From Ensifer sp. BR816 (GTDB lineage Bacteria > Pseudomonadota > Alphaproteobacteria > Rhizobiales > Rhizobiaceae): a DNA stretch of 64,000 bases. Shown one piece after another: positions 9,321-19,496 of the stretch. The number at the start of each line of letters is the position of its first letter. Within the stretch, counting starts at the first letter, position 1. The notes beneath the pieces were generated by a model. The model ran no database searches and had not been told where the DNA came from. It worked only from the letters and a program-made list of their open reading frames with translations. The stretch spans positions 2,093,830 through 2,157,829 of the forward strand of contig NZ_KB905370.1 of the NCBI RefSeq assembly GCF_000378985.1, written 5' to 3'. The position numbers were made by a program, and so were the translations under genes.

Positions 9321-9971
9321 TTGCAAAGCCGGCGCGTCATCATGGTCGTGGGCAATGGCGAGGTGCCGGAAGGCGCTGCCGCAACGATCGATGCCGCCGA
9401 CCTGGTGATCCGTTTCAACGACTGCCGCTCGGTCGGACCGGGCGGGACGAAGACCGACATCGTCGCTGTCTGCAACACCGGCCGCCCGGCGCTTGCGATG
9501 CTTGGCGGCGGCCGCTGGAAGACGCGCGACCCGGTACGGCAGGCGCGAGAATTCTGGAGCGTGCGTTCCGGCGCGAAGTTCGCCGCGATGCGGGCGATGC
9601 TTGCCGAGACCCATCCGGATCTCGACGATTTCTGCGACGACTACACCACCGGCTTCGAAAGTTTCGCGCGGGCGACCGGACGGCAGCATCGGATCGTGCC
9701 GGCCGAGACGCATGAGCGGCTCGAGCGCGATCTCGCCCGCTTCGCGCCGGCGCCTTACGTTGCCCCGTCGAGCGGCCTGGTGGTGATCGCCGACGTCCTG
9801 TCCAGCGTCGCCTCCGCCGGCGACGAGATCGTGCTCGCCGGTTTCGGTCACAGCGGCTGGGAGTGGCATCCCTTCGCGGCCGAGCGGCGCTATGTCGATG
9901 CGCTTGCGGCGCAAGGGCGACTTCGCCGCCTCAACCCATTGCCTTCGCCAGACTTTTCCCAAGGAGCCTGA
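9321..9971 (+). CDS. Urease-operon protein resembling GT29 glycosyltransferases
   Basis: A protein of 216 aa starting at TTG 9321, just after the LprI-like gene and ending 4 bp before ureC. The N-terminal stretch [12 protein letters not shown] ... [10 protein letters not shown] ... [11 protein letters not shown] resembles the sialylmotif L region of family 29 sialyltransferases (VVGNG, D-V-R-N, G-KT-). Rhizobial homologues are usually just called urease operon accessory protein. Enzymatic activity is not established; the resemblance may be structural only. Confidence 0.65.
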   Translation: MQSRRVIMVVGNGEVPEGAAATIDAADLVIRFNDCRSVGPGGTKTDIVAVCNTGRPALAMLGGGRWKTRDPVRQAREFWSVRSGAKFAAMRAMLAETHPDLDDFCDDYTTGFESFARATGRQHRIVPAETHERLERDLARFAPAPYVAPSSGLVVIADVLSSVASAGDEIVLAGFGHSGWEWHPFAAERRYVDALAAQGRLRRLNPLPSPDFSQGA

Positions 9972-9975
9972 ACCC

Positions 9976-11688
9976 ATGTCCTACAAAATGTCGCGCGCGG
10001 CCTATGCCAACATGTTCGGTCCGACCGTCGGCGACAAGGTGCGGCTAGCCGATACCGAGCTCTTCATAGAGGTCGAGAAGGACTTCACCACCTACGGCGA
10101 AGAGGTGAAGTTCGGCGGCGGCAAGGTCATCCGCGACGGCATGGGCCAGAGCCAGGTGACGCGCGAGGGCGGCGCCGTCGATACGGTGATCACCAATGCG
10201 CTGATCGTCGACCACTGGGGCATCGTCAAGGCGGATGTCGGCTTGAAGGACGGCCGGATCGCGGCAATTGGAAAAGCCGGCAATCCCGACACGCAGCCCG
10301 GCGTGAACATCATCGTGGGCCCGGGCACCGAGGCGATCGCCGGCGAGGGCAAGATCGTGACGGCCGGCGGTATGGACAGCCACATCCACTTCATCTGCCC
10401 GCAGCAGATCGAAGAGGCGCTGATGAGCGGGCTCACCTGCATGCTCGGCGGCGGCACAGGACCAGCGCACGGCACGCTCGCCACCACCTGCACACCGGGA
10501 CCGTGGCACCTTGCCCGAATGATCGAGGCGGCCGATGCCTTTCCGATGAACCTCGCCTTCGCCGGCAAGGGCAACGCTTCGCTCCCCGGCGCGCTCGTCG
10601 AGATGGTGCTCGGCGGCGCCACCTCGCTGAAGCTGCACGAGGACTGGGGCACGACGCCGGCGGCGATCGACTGCTGCCTGTCGGTCGCCGACGAATACGA
10701 CGTGCAGGTGATGATCCACACCGACACGCTGAACGAAAGCGGCTTCGTCGAGGATACGATTGCGGCGATCAAGGGCCGGACCATTCACGCCTTCCATACG
10801 GAAGGGGCAGGCGGCGGCCACGCGCCGGATATCATCAAGATCTGCGGCCAGCCGAACGTCATCCCATCCTCGACCAACCCGACGCGGCCCTATACGCTCA
10901 ACACGCTGGCCGAGCATCTCGACATGCTGATGGTCTGCCACCACCTGTCGCCTTCGATCCCGGAAGACATCGCCTTTGCCGAAAGCCGCATCCGCAAGGA
11001 GACGATCGCGGCGGAGGATATCCTCCACGACATCGGCGCCTTTTCGATCATCTCCTCCGACAGCCAGGCCATGGGCCGCGTCGGCGAGGTGGCGATCCGC
11101 ACCTGGCAGACGGCAGACAAGATGAAGCGCCAGCGCGGCCGGCTGAAGGAAGAGACCGGAGACAACGACAATTTCCGCGTCAAGCGCTACGTCGCCAAAT
11201 ACACGATCAACCCGGCGATCGCCCATGGCCTCAGCCATGAGATCGGCTCGCTGGAAGTCGGCAAGCGCGCCGATCTCGTCATCTGGAACCCGGCCTTTTT
11301 CGGCGTGAAGCCGGACATGGTGCTGCTCGGCGGCACGATCGCCGCCGCCCCGATGGGCGATCCGAACGCCTCGATTCCGACCCCGCAGCCGGTCCATTAC
11401 CGGCCGATGTTCGGCGCCTATGGCCGCAGCCGGACCAATTCTTCGGTCACCTTCGTCTCGCAGGCCTCGCTTGATGCGGGGCTCGCCGGGAGGCTCGGCG
11501 TCGCCAAGCAACTCGTCGCCGTCCAGAATACCCGTGGCGGCATCGGCAAGGCGTCGATGATCCACAACAGCCTGACGCCGCATGTCGAGGTCGATCCGGA
11601 AACCTATGAGGTGCGCGCCGACGGCGTGCTGCTGACCTGCGAGCCGGCGACCGTGCTGCCGATGGCGCAGCGGTATTTCCTGTTCTAG
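9976..11688 (+). CDS. ureC: Urease alpha subunit
   Basis: The catalytic subunit of 570 aa, with a di-nickel centre. Visible are the His pair in [12 protein letters not shown], the carbamylated Lys in [10 protein letters not shown] (near 218), the His of [10 protein letters not shown], and the flap Cys/His in [13 protein letters not shown]. The start at 9976 was chosen for the AAGGAG 9 bp upstream and the canonical N-terminus [21 protein letters not shown]. It follows the GT29-like gene rather than ureB directly. Confidence 0.98.
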   Translation: MSYKMSRAAYANMFGPTVGDKVRLADTELFIEVEKDFTTYGEEVKFGGGKVIRDGMGQSQVTREGGAVDTVITNALIVDHWGIVKADVGLKDGRIAAIGKAGNPDTQPGVNIIVGPGTEAIAGEGKIVTAGGMDSHIHFICPQQIEEALMSGLTCMLGGGTGPAHGTLATTCTPGPWHLARMIEAADAFPMNLAFAGKGNASLPGALVEMVLGGATSLKLHEDWGTTPAAIDCCLSVADEYDVQVMIHTDTLNESGFVEDTIAAIKGRTIHAFHTEGAGGGHAPDIIKICGQPNVIPSSTNPTRPYTLNTLAEHLDMLMVCHHLSPSIPEDIAFAESRIRKETIAAEDILHDIGAFSIISSDSQAMGRVGEVAIRTWQTADKMKRQRGRLKEETGDNDNFRVKRYVAKYTINPAIAHGLSHEIGSLEVGKRADLVIWNPAFFGVKPDMVLLGGTIAAAPMGDPNASIPTPQPVHYRPMFGAYGRSRTNSSVTFVSQASLDAGLAGRLGVAKQLVAVQNTRGGIGKASMIHNSLTPHVEVDPETYEVRADGVLLTCEPATVLPMAQRYFLF

Positions 11689-11717
11689 TCGGCCCCGGTT
11701 GCTCTGGAGCGATCCGA

Positions 11718-12386
11718 ATGAAATGGGTCCGGTGGCTGCTCGGCGCTGTCCTCGTCTTCCTGCTCGCCACCGCGTGCGGAACCTTGATTCCGCGGCCGAT
11801 TATGCCCGCCTATGCGTCGGCGGAGACGCCCGGGCTGCGTCGAATCCTGCTGCTGTCCGGTCCTATTCATACGGATATCGCCATTCCGTTGGATGACGAA
11901 ATGCGGGCAAGATTCGCATTTGTCGAAGGTGCAGGCGTGCCTCTTCGTCATCCGGCTGCCGAATGGCTGATCTTTGGCTGGGGAGGTCGCGCGTTCTATC
12001 TGGAGACGCCGACCTGGAGCGAGTTGAAGCCATTGCCGGTATTGAAGGCTCTCAGCGTCGATCGGTCCGTGATGCATGTCGATGTCGCCGGACATATCCT
12101 CGAGCCGCAGGATTCGGTCGCAAGCTTCGATATTCCTGTCGAGGACTACCGGCGATTGCTCGATTTCATCGACGACAGTTTCCGGCGGGAGGCGGGTGCA
12201 GTCATGCCCGTGGCCGACTTCTCCTATGGACCGAACGACCGCTTCTTTGAGGCGCACGGCTATTTCAACGCCTTGTTCGGATGCAACACGTGGACGGCGA
12301 ATGCCCTGCGAAAAGCCGGACTGCGGACAGGGCTTTGGAATCCGCTTCCGATGTCCCTGGAATTTTCTCTCGGGCTCTACAACTGA
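11718..12386 (+). CDS. TIGR02117/DUF2459 urease-region membrane protein
   Basis: A protein of 222 aa with an N-terminal hydrophobic anchor (MKWVRWLLGAVLVFLLATAC; Cys20 could be a lipid anchor). It then has HTDIAIPL, WLIFGWGGRAFYLETPTWSELK and a C-terminal FGCNTWTANALRKAGL. This family is named for its frequent place in urease regions; the conserved His, Asp and Cys suggest a papain-like or other hydrolase fold, but no activity is known. It lies 29 bp after ureC. Confidence 0.8.
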   Translation: MKWVRWLLGAVLVFLLATACGTLIPRPIMPAYASAETPGLRRILLLSGPIHTDIAIPLDDEMRARFAFVEGAGVPLRHPAAEWLIFGWGGRAFYLETPTWSELKPLPVLKALSVDRSVMHVDVAGHILEPQDSVASFDIPVEDYRRLLDFIDDSFRREAGAVMPVADFSYGPNDRFFEAHGYFNALFGCNTWTANALRKAGLRTGLWNPLPMSLEFSLGLYN

Positions 12387-12564
12387 TCCACGGCGACGGC
12401 CCTGCAGCCGTGCAGTGCGCGCATGGCTGCCATGCGGCGCGGCCGGAATGGACGCTTTCGTGCTGCGCTGCAGCGGAATCTTCGGTAGAAGGGGCCTTCC
12501 CTTTCGCCGGTTGTCGTTTCCTCCCACGACTTGACGCCGGCTGCCCCACCTAAAGGAGATGATG

Positions 12565-13104
12565 ATGCTCGGCAGAAAAGTTCCCGTTGTGACCTTCCGT
12601 ACCCGCGTCCGCGACGAATCCGTCGGCGGTCCCAATCCGTTCCGCTGGCAGGATGTTTCCTCGAACGACTATTTTGCCGGCAAGCGCGTCGTGTTGTTCT
12701 CGCTGCCGGGCGCTTTCACCCCGACCTGCTCGACCTATCAGCTGCCGGATTTTGAAAAGCTGACGTCCGAGTTCCGCGCGCTCGGGATCGATGAGATCTA
12801 TTGCATCTCGGTCAACGACGCCTTCGTCATGAATGCCTGGGGCAAGTCGCAGGGCCTCGAAAACGTCAAGCTCATTCCGGACGGTTCGGGCGAGTTCACC
12901 CGCAAGATGGGGATGCTGGTCGCCAAGGACAATCTCGGCTTCGGCATGCGCTCCTGGCGCTACGCCGCCGTCGTTAACAACGGCACGGTCGAGCAGTGGT
13001 TCGAGGAGGAAGGCTACTCCGACAACTGCGACAGCGATCCCTACGGCGTTTCCTCGCCGCAGAACATTCTCGACACGCTGAAGTCGCAGAAGATCGCTGC
13101 CTGA
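12565..13104 (+). CDS. Peroxiredoxin (Prx5/hybrid type)
   Basis: A thiol peroxidase of 179 aa. The peroxidatic Cys is Cys55 in LPGAFTPTCSTYQLP; the downstream NDAFVMNAWGK and GFGMRSWRYAAVV are typical of the Prx5-like group. Three tandem ATGs occur (12559, 12562, 12565); the last was chosen because AAGGAG then sits 6 bp upstream. It lies between the urease structural and accessory genes, with a terminator directly after it. Confidence 0.9.
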   Translation: MLGRKVPVVTFRTRVRDESVGGPNPFRWQDVSSNDYFAGKRVVLFSLPGAFTPTCSTYQLPDFEKLTSEFRALGIDEIYCISVNDAFVMNAWGKSQGLENVKLIPDGSGEFTRKMGMLVAKDNLGFGMRSWRYAAVVNNGTVEQWFEEEGYSDNCDSDPYGVSSPQNILDTLKSQKIAA

Positions 13105-13125
13105 TCCGGCATTCTGATCTTGAAG

Positions 13126-13195
13126 GCCCCGGCTGCCGCAAGCAGGCTTGAAACTCTTCGGATTTTCGCCTTCTTGCTGGCGCCGGGGCTTTTTC
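13126..13195 (+). terminator. Terminator after peroxiredoxin
   Basis: The arms GCCCCGGC (13126-13133) and GCCGGGGC (13182-13189) are followed by TTTTT. The 48-base intervening segment can itself pair in part. It separates ureABC-prx from the ABM-ureEFG block, so ureE may depend on read-through or on its own promoter. Confidence 0.65.
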
Positions 13196-13231
13196 TTGTT
13201 AAAGTGAAGCCCGTCGGAGATATGGAATTCA

Positions 13232-13528
13232 ATGGTTTACGTCATCGCACATCTGAGGGCGCATGCAGGCAAGGGCGACGAGGTCGCAGCGCTCGCCGCG
13301 CCGCTGATCGAGGCCACCCGCCAGGAGGACGGCTGCATCAGCTATGATCTCTATCGCAAGATCACCGAGCCGGACGTGCTGGTCTTCGTGGAGACCTGGA
13401 AGAGCCGGGCGGCCGTCGATGCGCATTTTATCGAGCCGCATCTGAAGGCCTTCCAGGCGGCGATGGCTGATCTCCTGGCGGAAGTCCGCATCGAGGTTGT
13501 CCACCCGGAAAAGGTCGAGGTCATCTGA
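13232..13528 (+). CDS. ABM-domain monooxygenase-like protein
   Basis: A dimeric alpha/beta-barrel protein of 98 aa from the antibiotic biosynthesis monooxygenase (ABM) superfamily: [26 protein letters not shown] ([13 protein letters not shown]) and [21 protein letters not shown]. Its stop is one base before the ureE GTG start, so ureE is probably translated by coupling. The substrate is unknown; quinone or aldehyde-stress roles are known for some relatives. Confidence 0.85.
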   Translation: MVYVIAHLRAHAGKGDEVAALAAPLIEATRQEDGCISYDLYRKITEPDVLVFVETWKSRAAVDAHFIEPHLKAFQAAMADLLAEVRIEVVHPEKVEVI

Positions 13529-13529
13529 C

Positions 13530-14006
13530 GTGCCCTATCGTTCGACCGACGTTCTTTCGCCCGGTCCTGCCGACAAGAGGCCGCTTCACCGGGTGACGCT
13601 CACCCACGACCAGCGGCATCTGCGCCGCAAGCTCCTCCATCTCGAAAACGACGATGTCGTGATGCTCGACCTCAAGGAGCCGGTGATGCTCGCTGACGGC
13701 GACCTGCTGGTGCTGGAGGGCGGCGGCTACATCGAAGTGAAGGCAGCTGAGGAGCCGCTCTACGAGATACGCCCGCGCGACAGGGTGCATCTGGTCGGAC
13801 TTGCCTGGCATCTCGGCAATAGGCACCTGCCGGCGGCGATCGAAGAGGGGCGGATCTTGATTGCCCGCGATCCCGTGATCCGCGCCATGCTCGAAGGCCT
13901 GGGCGCGACGGTGAGCGACGTGGTCGAGCCGTTTCAACCCCTGCGCGGTGCCTATCACGGTACCGGCGGCGACCATGGACACGGCCACCACCACCACCAT
14001 GACTGA
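13530..14006 (+). CDS. ureE: Urease nickel metallochaperone UreE
   Basis: A nickel donor for urease maturation. The reading frame with a GTG start at 13530 gives 158 aa and begins one base after the ABM gene. The C-terminus GHGHHHHHD is the nickel-binding tail; the core has [14 protein letters not shown] ([13 protein letters not shown]) and [13 protein letters not shown] longer upstream reading exists but would run inside the ABM gene. It overlaps ureF by 8 bp. Confidence 0.95.
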   Translation: MPYRSTDVLSPGPADKRPLHRVTLTHDQRHLRRKLLHLENDDVVMLDLKEPVMLADGDLLVLEGGGYIEVKAAEEPLYEIRPRDRVHLVGLAWHLGNRHLPAAIEEGRILIARDPVIRAMLEGLGATVSDVVEPFQPLRGAYHGTGGDHGHGHHHHHD

Positions 14007-14670
14007 GGGGGCCGCCACGCAGGCTTTGCTGCGTCTCGTCACCTGGCTTTCGCCCGCCTTTCCGGTCGGTGCCTTTTCCTATTCCGGCGGTTTGGAACAG
14101 GCGGTTCACGACGGCCTCGTGGCGAATGCCGACGATCTGCGGCTTTGGCTCGAAACGCTCGTGAACCACGGCCCGGGCTGGAACGACGCGCTGCTTCTGG
14201 CCGAAAGCTATCGCGGCCACGATGATCCGGCACGACTGCAGGCGGTCGCCGAGCTTGCCGAGGCGCTCGCCGGCTCACGCGAACGGCATATGGAAACCAT
14301 GCTCCTCGGCGAGGCGTTTCTTGCCGCCGCCGGCCACTGGCCGCACCCGGTGCTGGAGACGTTCGGATCGACGGCCGCCTATCCGGTGGCGGTCGGTGCC
14401 GTCGCCGGTGCGCATCGGACCGGACTTGAGCCGACGATCGCGGCCTTTCTCAACGCAACGATGTCGAGTGCCGTATCGGTCGCCATCCGTTGCGGCGTCA
14501 TCGGCCAGCGCGATGGTGTCGGTGTAGTTGCCGGTCTGGAGGCGGGGATTGCGGCCGTCGCCTCCCGTGCCGCACGCGGATCGCTCGACGAGCTCGGCTC
14601 GGCGGCGATCGTCGCCGATATCGCGTCGCTGAAACATGAGACACTGCATTCGCGCCTGTTCCGCTCATAG
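13999..14670 (+). CDS. ureF: Urease accessory protein UreF
   Basis: The UreF component of the UreDFG activation complex, 223 aa from the ATG at 13999. The motif [20 protein letters not shown] at the N-terminus is characteristic. Two upstream in-frame ATGs (13948, 13975) would add residues encoded by the ureE His tail and were not chosen. It overlaps the end of ureE. Confidence 0.94.
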   Translation: MTEGAATQALLRLVTWLSPAFPVGAFSYSGGLEQAVHDGLVANADDLRLWLETLVNHGPGWNDALLLAESYRGHDDPARLQAVAELAEALAGSRERHMETMLLGEAFLAAAGHWPHPVLETFGSTAAYPVAVGAVAGAHRTGLEPTIAAFLNATMSSAVSVAIRCGVIGQRDGVGVVAGLEAGIAAVASRAARGSLDELGSAAIVADIASLKHETLHSRLFRS

Positions 14671-14718
14671 CGGGGCCTGCGGACGCTGTGCGTCTGACGA
14701 GTAGAAAGGACTTAGGAA

Positions 14719-15330
<612 letters not shown>

Positions 15331-15351
15331 GCCGAAGGAAAGCGGCCGCCG

Positions 15352-16032
15352 TCAGAACTGCTCCAGCGCCTGACGGTCGCGTATCTCGATCATCCGGCCC
15401 TTAACGATCACGCCTGACCGGCGAAGCGTGGAGAAGGCCCGCGACAGCGCCTCGGGGGCGAGGCCGAGTTTGCCGGCGAGCACGTTCTTCTGGAATGGCA
15501 GGCGGAAGGAGAAACTCTCCGAGCCGATCGGGCAATGGCTGAGAATGTAGTTCGCGACACGCTGCGGCGCGGTGAGCAGGCGGTCCTCGGCTAGGCAATC
15601 CTCGGTCATCTTGCCGTGGTGACAAACGAGCTCGAGAAGCGCCTGGGCGACGTCGCTGTCTTCGGCGGCAAGTTGGCGCAACTTGCCGCCTTCCAGTCGC
15701 GCGACGATCGACGGTTCGGCGGCCTGCGCATTGGCGGTGGCGCGGCGATCCAGGAACACGGCGTTCACACCGATCATTTCGCCTTTCTGGGAGACGGCGA
15801 TATCGGCCTCGCGGCCGTCCTTGCCGAGGCGAAAGAGGCGGACGAGACCGGAGAGGACGACGATCACGTCATCGGTCGGGTCATCCTGGCGAAACAGCGT
15901 ATCATGCGCTTCGTGTGTGGAGACGGTGGCGCCCTCGAGAATTGCCTCTGCCGCGGTTCGCGGCAACCGCGCGAAGAAACGCGCGCTGAGGAGAATGGCC
16001 CGGTCGCTCATGGTCAATCGCAAAGTCTTCAT
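15352..16032 (-). CDS. Crp/Fnr-family regulator (NnrR/DNR-like)
   Basis: A protein of 226 aa with an N-terminal cyclic-nucleotide-like sensor domain (about 10-130) and a C-terminal winged helix (KNVLAGKLGLAPEALSRAFSTLRRSGVI). It lacks the N-terminal cysteine cluster of FNR, so oxygen sensing by a 4Fe-4S cluster is unlikely. The domain style resembles NO/haem-responsive NnrR/DNR members, which is inference. An FNR-type palindrome lies 56 bp upstream of its start. Confidence 0.85.
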   Translation of the reverse strand: MKTLRLTMSDRAILLSARFFARLPRTAAEAILEGATVSTHEAHDTLFRQDDPTDDVIVVLSGLVRLFRLGKDGREADIAVSQKGEMIGVNAVFLDRRATANAQAAEPSIVARLEGGKLRQLAAEDSDVAQALLELVCHHGKMTEDCLAEDRLLTAPQRVANYILSHCPIGSESFSFRLPFQKNVLAGKLGLAPEALSRAFSTLRRSGVIVKGRMIEIRDRQALEQF

Positions 16033-16087
16033 ACCGCTGGTCCCGAAAAAATCGAGACCAACCTAGCGGTTCGTCGCCGGTCATGAA

Positions 16088-16101
16088 TTGACCCGCATCA
16101 A
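16088..16101. promoter_or_regulatory. FNR/FixK/NnrR-type box
   Basis: TTGACCCGCATCAA fits the Crp/Fnr-family site TTGAY-N4-RTCAA with one C/T deviation. It lies between the end of the RND gene and the start of the Crp/Fnr gene, at a distance suited to control of the latter. Confidence 0.65.
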
Positions 16102-16167
16102 ACAACTTCGCGAAAAGAATGCTGCTGCACGACCCTCGGGCGTGCGGCACAGTTCTTTGGGAGATGC

Positions 16168-19100
16168 CTATTCGGCGGCGAGCGCCGGATGGCTGATGAC
16201 CTTGCCCTCGGACTTGCCGCGGCGCTCCCCTTCCAAAGCCTTGATGCGTTCCTCGAGGCTTTCGATCGTGATGCCCTGTTCTGCGGCGAGCTTGCTCAGC
16301 GCCTCGCGGTCGAGCGGCAGGTCTTCCTCGTCCTTCTTGCCGACGAAACGGCCGAAGATCCAGGCGAGCAGCCGCGACAGATCGTCCATGATCAGGAAGA
16401 AGGAGGGGACGACGACGAGACTCAGGACCGTCGAGACGATGATACCGCCGATGACCGCGATCGCCATCGGCGCCCGGAACGAGCCGCCTTCGCCGACGCC
16501 GAGCGCGGAGGGGAGCATACCGGCGGACATGGCGATGGAAGTCATGACGATCGGGCGGGCGCGCTTGCGGCCAGCCTCGATCATCGACAGGGTCCGGTCC
16601 ATGCCGTGATGCATCATCTCGATGCCGAAATCGACGAGCAGGATGGCGTTCTTGGTGACGATTCCCATCAGCATCAGGATGCCGATCAGGACCGGCATGG
16701 AGAGCGCGTTCTGAGTGAGGATCAAAGCGGCTGCCACGCCGCCGATCGCCAGCGGCAGTGAGAACAGGATGGTGAAGGGCTGGATGACGTCCTTGAACAG
16801 GAGAATGAGCACGACCAGCACCATCATCAGGCCGAGCAGCATCGCATTGCCGAAGCTCTGCTGCATTTCCGCCTGCACCTCGGCGTCACCGCTTTCGAGG
16901 AACTCGACGGTCCCCGGCAGCTTCGCTTCGGAGGCGATCTGCTTGAAGCGGGCCGACGCGGTGTCGAGGGCGACGCCTACGGGCAGATCGGCGCCGAGCT
17001 TCACGACGCGGTTGCGGTCATAGCGCTTGATGGAGCTCGGCCCTTCGCCATAGTTGATGTCGGCGACGCTCGCGAGCGGGACTGTTGCCCCGGACGCCGT
17101 CTGAACCCTGAGATTACGGATCGCGGCCAGATCGGTTCGGAAATCGCGGTTGAGCTGGACCCGGATCGGGATCAGTCGCCCGTCGAGTGCAATCTTCGTC
17201 AGTTGTGCGTCGATATCGCCGATCGTCGCGACGCGGATGACTTCGGAGATCTGCGCCGTGGTGATGCCGAGGCGGGACATCTGTTCGTCGCGCGGGCGAA
17301 TCTGCAGTTCCGGCCGCGGCAGGGCCCCGTCCGGGCTGACATTGGCGAGCAGCGGATCCCTGCGCAGCTTCGCTTCGAGCGTGGCGATGGCCGTCTCCAG
17401 ATCCGCCTCGTTGTTGGAGAGCAGGTTGAACGACAGATCGCGCTCGCCGCGATCGTTCAACTTGGTAACGCGGAGGTCCGGGATCGACTGCAGCCGCGCG
17501 AAGATTTCCTTCTCGATCTGCGACTGGGGCTTGGTGCGGCCAGCCGGCGGCAGCTTAGGCAGATACTCACCGATCAGCGGCGTGCGGCCGATCACGTCGT
17601 TGACGACTTTGTTGACGAGCGAGTGATCGAGCTTCTTGAGCAGCACGGTGACGGCGGCGCGGCGCAGTTCGAGATCGCCCTTCGGCGAGGCGCCGCCGAG
17701 CACGAAGACGTTTTCGACTCCCTCGATATCCTTGATGCGGTTGTAGATCTCCGTGGTCGTCCGGTCCGTATCCTCGAGCATCGCATCCGGCGGCAGTTCA
17801 ATCGACAGGCTGACGCGTGAATTGTCCTCCGGCGGCAGGAAACTACCCGGCACGAAGACGAGGAGCGCGGCGACGGAGCCGATCGTGAGCAGGATCGCCA
17901 CGACCAGCGTGGAGTAGCGCGTGTACCAGCGTTTCGTGGTGAAGTGCACGACCCGCGTGTACTGCCGCATCATGAAGCCGTCGTCATCGTGGTGACCGCC
18001 GCCGACATCCGTCGGCTTCATCAGATAGGCCGCCATCACCGGCGTGATCAGGCGGGCGACGAGCAGCGAGAAGAAGACCGAGACAGCGACCGTCAGGCCG
18101 AACTGGATGAAGTATTGCCCCGGAATGCCCGGCATGAAGGAGACGGGCACGAAGACGGCGATGATCGTGAAGGTGGTGGCGATGACCGCAAGGCCGATCT
18201 CGTCGGCTGCCTCGATCGCCGCCTTGTAGGGCGACTTGCCCATGCGGATGTGGCGCTCGATATTCTCGATCTCGACGATTGCGTCGTCGACGAGAATGCC
18301 GGTTGCGAGCGTCATCGCCAGGAAGCTCACGAGGTTCAGCGAGAAGCCCAGCAGCTCCATGATCCAGAAGGTCGGAATGGCCGAAAGCGGCAGGGCAACC
18401 GCCGAGATCAAGGTGGCGCGCCAGTTGCGCAGGAACAGCATCACGACGACGACGGCGAGCAGAGCACCCTCGATCAGCGTATGGATCGCCGCTTCGTAGT
18501 TGCCGTAGGTGAAGTAGACCAGATCGTCGACCATCTCGATGGTGACGTCCGGATGCTTGGCGCGGATCTCGTCGAGGGTCTTGGCGACCGTTTCGGCGAC
18601 GCTGACTTCGCTCGCGCCCTTGGCCCGGAAAACCGCGAAGGTGACGCCCGGATGGCCGTTGAAGCGCGAGAACGACTTCGGCTCCTCGTAGGTGTCGATC
18701 ACATTGCCGAGTTCCGACAAGCGGACGAAGCGGCCGTTCGGCAGCGAGATCATCGTGTTGGCGAGTTGGGAAACGTCGCGCGCATCGCCGAGCGTACGGA
18801 TCGCCTGTTCGCTGCCGCCGACCTGGCCGCGGCCGGAGCCGAGGTCCATGTTCATGCGGCGAAGCTGCCCGTTGACGTCGGCGGCCGTAATGCCGAAGGA
18901 ATTCAGCCGGTCCTCGTCGAGCTCGATGCGGACCTCGCGGTCGGAGCCGCCGTAGCGGTCGACGCGGCCGATGCCGGTCTGGCCCTGGATGGCGCGTTTG
19001 ATCGTGTCGTCGACGAACCAGGAGAGTTCCTCCAGCGTCATGCCGGGCGAGGAGACGGAAAATGTCTGGATCGCCTGGCCTTCCACGTCGACCTTGGAAA

Positions 19101-19482
19101 CGATCGGCTCCTCGATCGAGGTCGGCAGGTCGCCGCGGATGCGGTCGATCGCATCCTTGACGTCCTGCACCGCCTGGGTCGTCGGCACTTCCATGCGGAA
19201 GATGACGGCGGTGGTGGATGTGCCGTCAGTGATCGTCGATTCGATGTGGTCAACGCCGGATATCCCGGCGACGGCGTCCTCGATCTCCTTGGTGACCTGG
19301 GTCTCGAGTTCGGCAGGAGCGGCGCCACTCTGCGCGACGTTGATCGAGACGATCGGCACGTCGATATTAGGGAAGCGGGTAATCGGCAGCCCGTTGAAGG
19401 ACTGCCAGCCGAGCACGACCAGCACGAAAAACGCCAGGATCGGCGCGACCGGATTGCGGATAGACCAGGCGGAGAAGTTCAT
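16168..19482 (-). CDS. RND efflux permease (AcrB/MexB type)
   Basis: An inner-membrane proton-driven drug/solute exporter of about 1104 aa with the usual twelve-helix RND layout and two large periplasmic loops. The N-terminus is MNFSAWSIRNPVAPILAF, and the proton-relay Asp pair is in TGILVDDAIVEIENIERH. The start at 19482 was preferred to 19500, because the conserved N-terminus begins there. It follows its adaptor gene with about 15 bp between the adaptor stop and this start. No TolC-type outer membrane gene is in the window. Confidence 0.93.
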   Translation of the reverse strand: MNFSAWSIRNPVAPILAFFVLVVLGWQSFNGLPITRFPNIDVPIVSINVAQSGAAPAELETQVTKEIEDAVAGISGVDHIESTITDGTSTTAVIFRMEVPTTQAVQDVKDAIDRIRGDLPTSIEEPIVSKVDVEGQAIQTFSVSSPGMTLEELSWFVDDTIKRAIQGQTGIGRVDRYGGSDREVRIELDEDRLNSFGITAADVNGQLRRMNMDLGSGRGQVGGSEQAIRTLGDARDVSQLANTMISLPNGRFVRLSELGNVIDTYEEPKSFSRFNGHPGVTFAVFRAKGASEVSVAETVAKTLDEIRAKHPDVTIEMVDDLVYFTYGNYEAAIHTLIEGALLAVVVVMLFLRNWRATLISAVALPLSAIPTFWIMELLGFSLNLVSFLAMTLATGILVDDAIVEIENIERHIRMGKSPYKAAIEAADEIGLAVIATTFTIIAVFVPVSFMPGIPGQYFIQFGLTVAVSVFFSLLVARLITPVMAAYLMKPTDVGGGHHDDDGFMMRQYTRVVHFTTKRWYTRYSTLVVAILLTIGSVAALLVFVPGSFLPPEDNSRVSLSIELPPDAMLEDTDRTTTEIYNRIKDIEGVENVFVLGGASPKGDLELRRAAVTVLLKKLDHSLVNKVVNDVIGRTPLIGEYLPKLPPAGRTKPQSQIEKEIFARLQSIPDLRVTKLNDRGERDLSFNLLSNNEADLETAIATLEAKLRRDPLLANVSPDGALPRPELQIRPRDEQMSRLGITTAQISEVIRVATIGDIDAQLTKIALDGRLIPIRVQLNRDFRTDLAAIRNLRVQTASGATVPLASVADINYGEGPSSIKRYDRNRVVKLGADLPVGVALDTASARFKQIASEAKLPGTVEFLESGDAEVQAEMQQSFGNAMLLGLMMVLVVLILLFKDVIQPFTILFSLPLAIGGVAAALILTQNALSMPVLIGILMLMGIVTKNAILLVDFGIEMMHHGMDRTLSMIEAGRKRARPIVMTSIAMSAGMLPSALGVGEGGSFRAPMAIAVIGGIIVSTVLSLVVVPSFFLIMDDLSRLLAWIFGRFVGKKDEEDLPLDREALSKLAAEQGITIESLEERIKALEGERRGKSEGKVISHPALAAE

Positions 19483-19496
19483 GGTCTCTGTTCCCG

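Noticed and set aside
10045-11583. 512-codon open frame on the minus strand
   Set aside because: It lies entirely antisense to ureC and lacks any domain.
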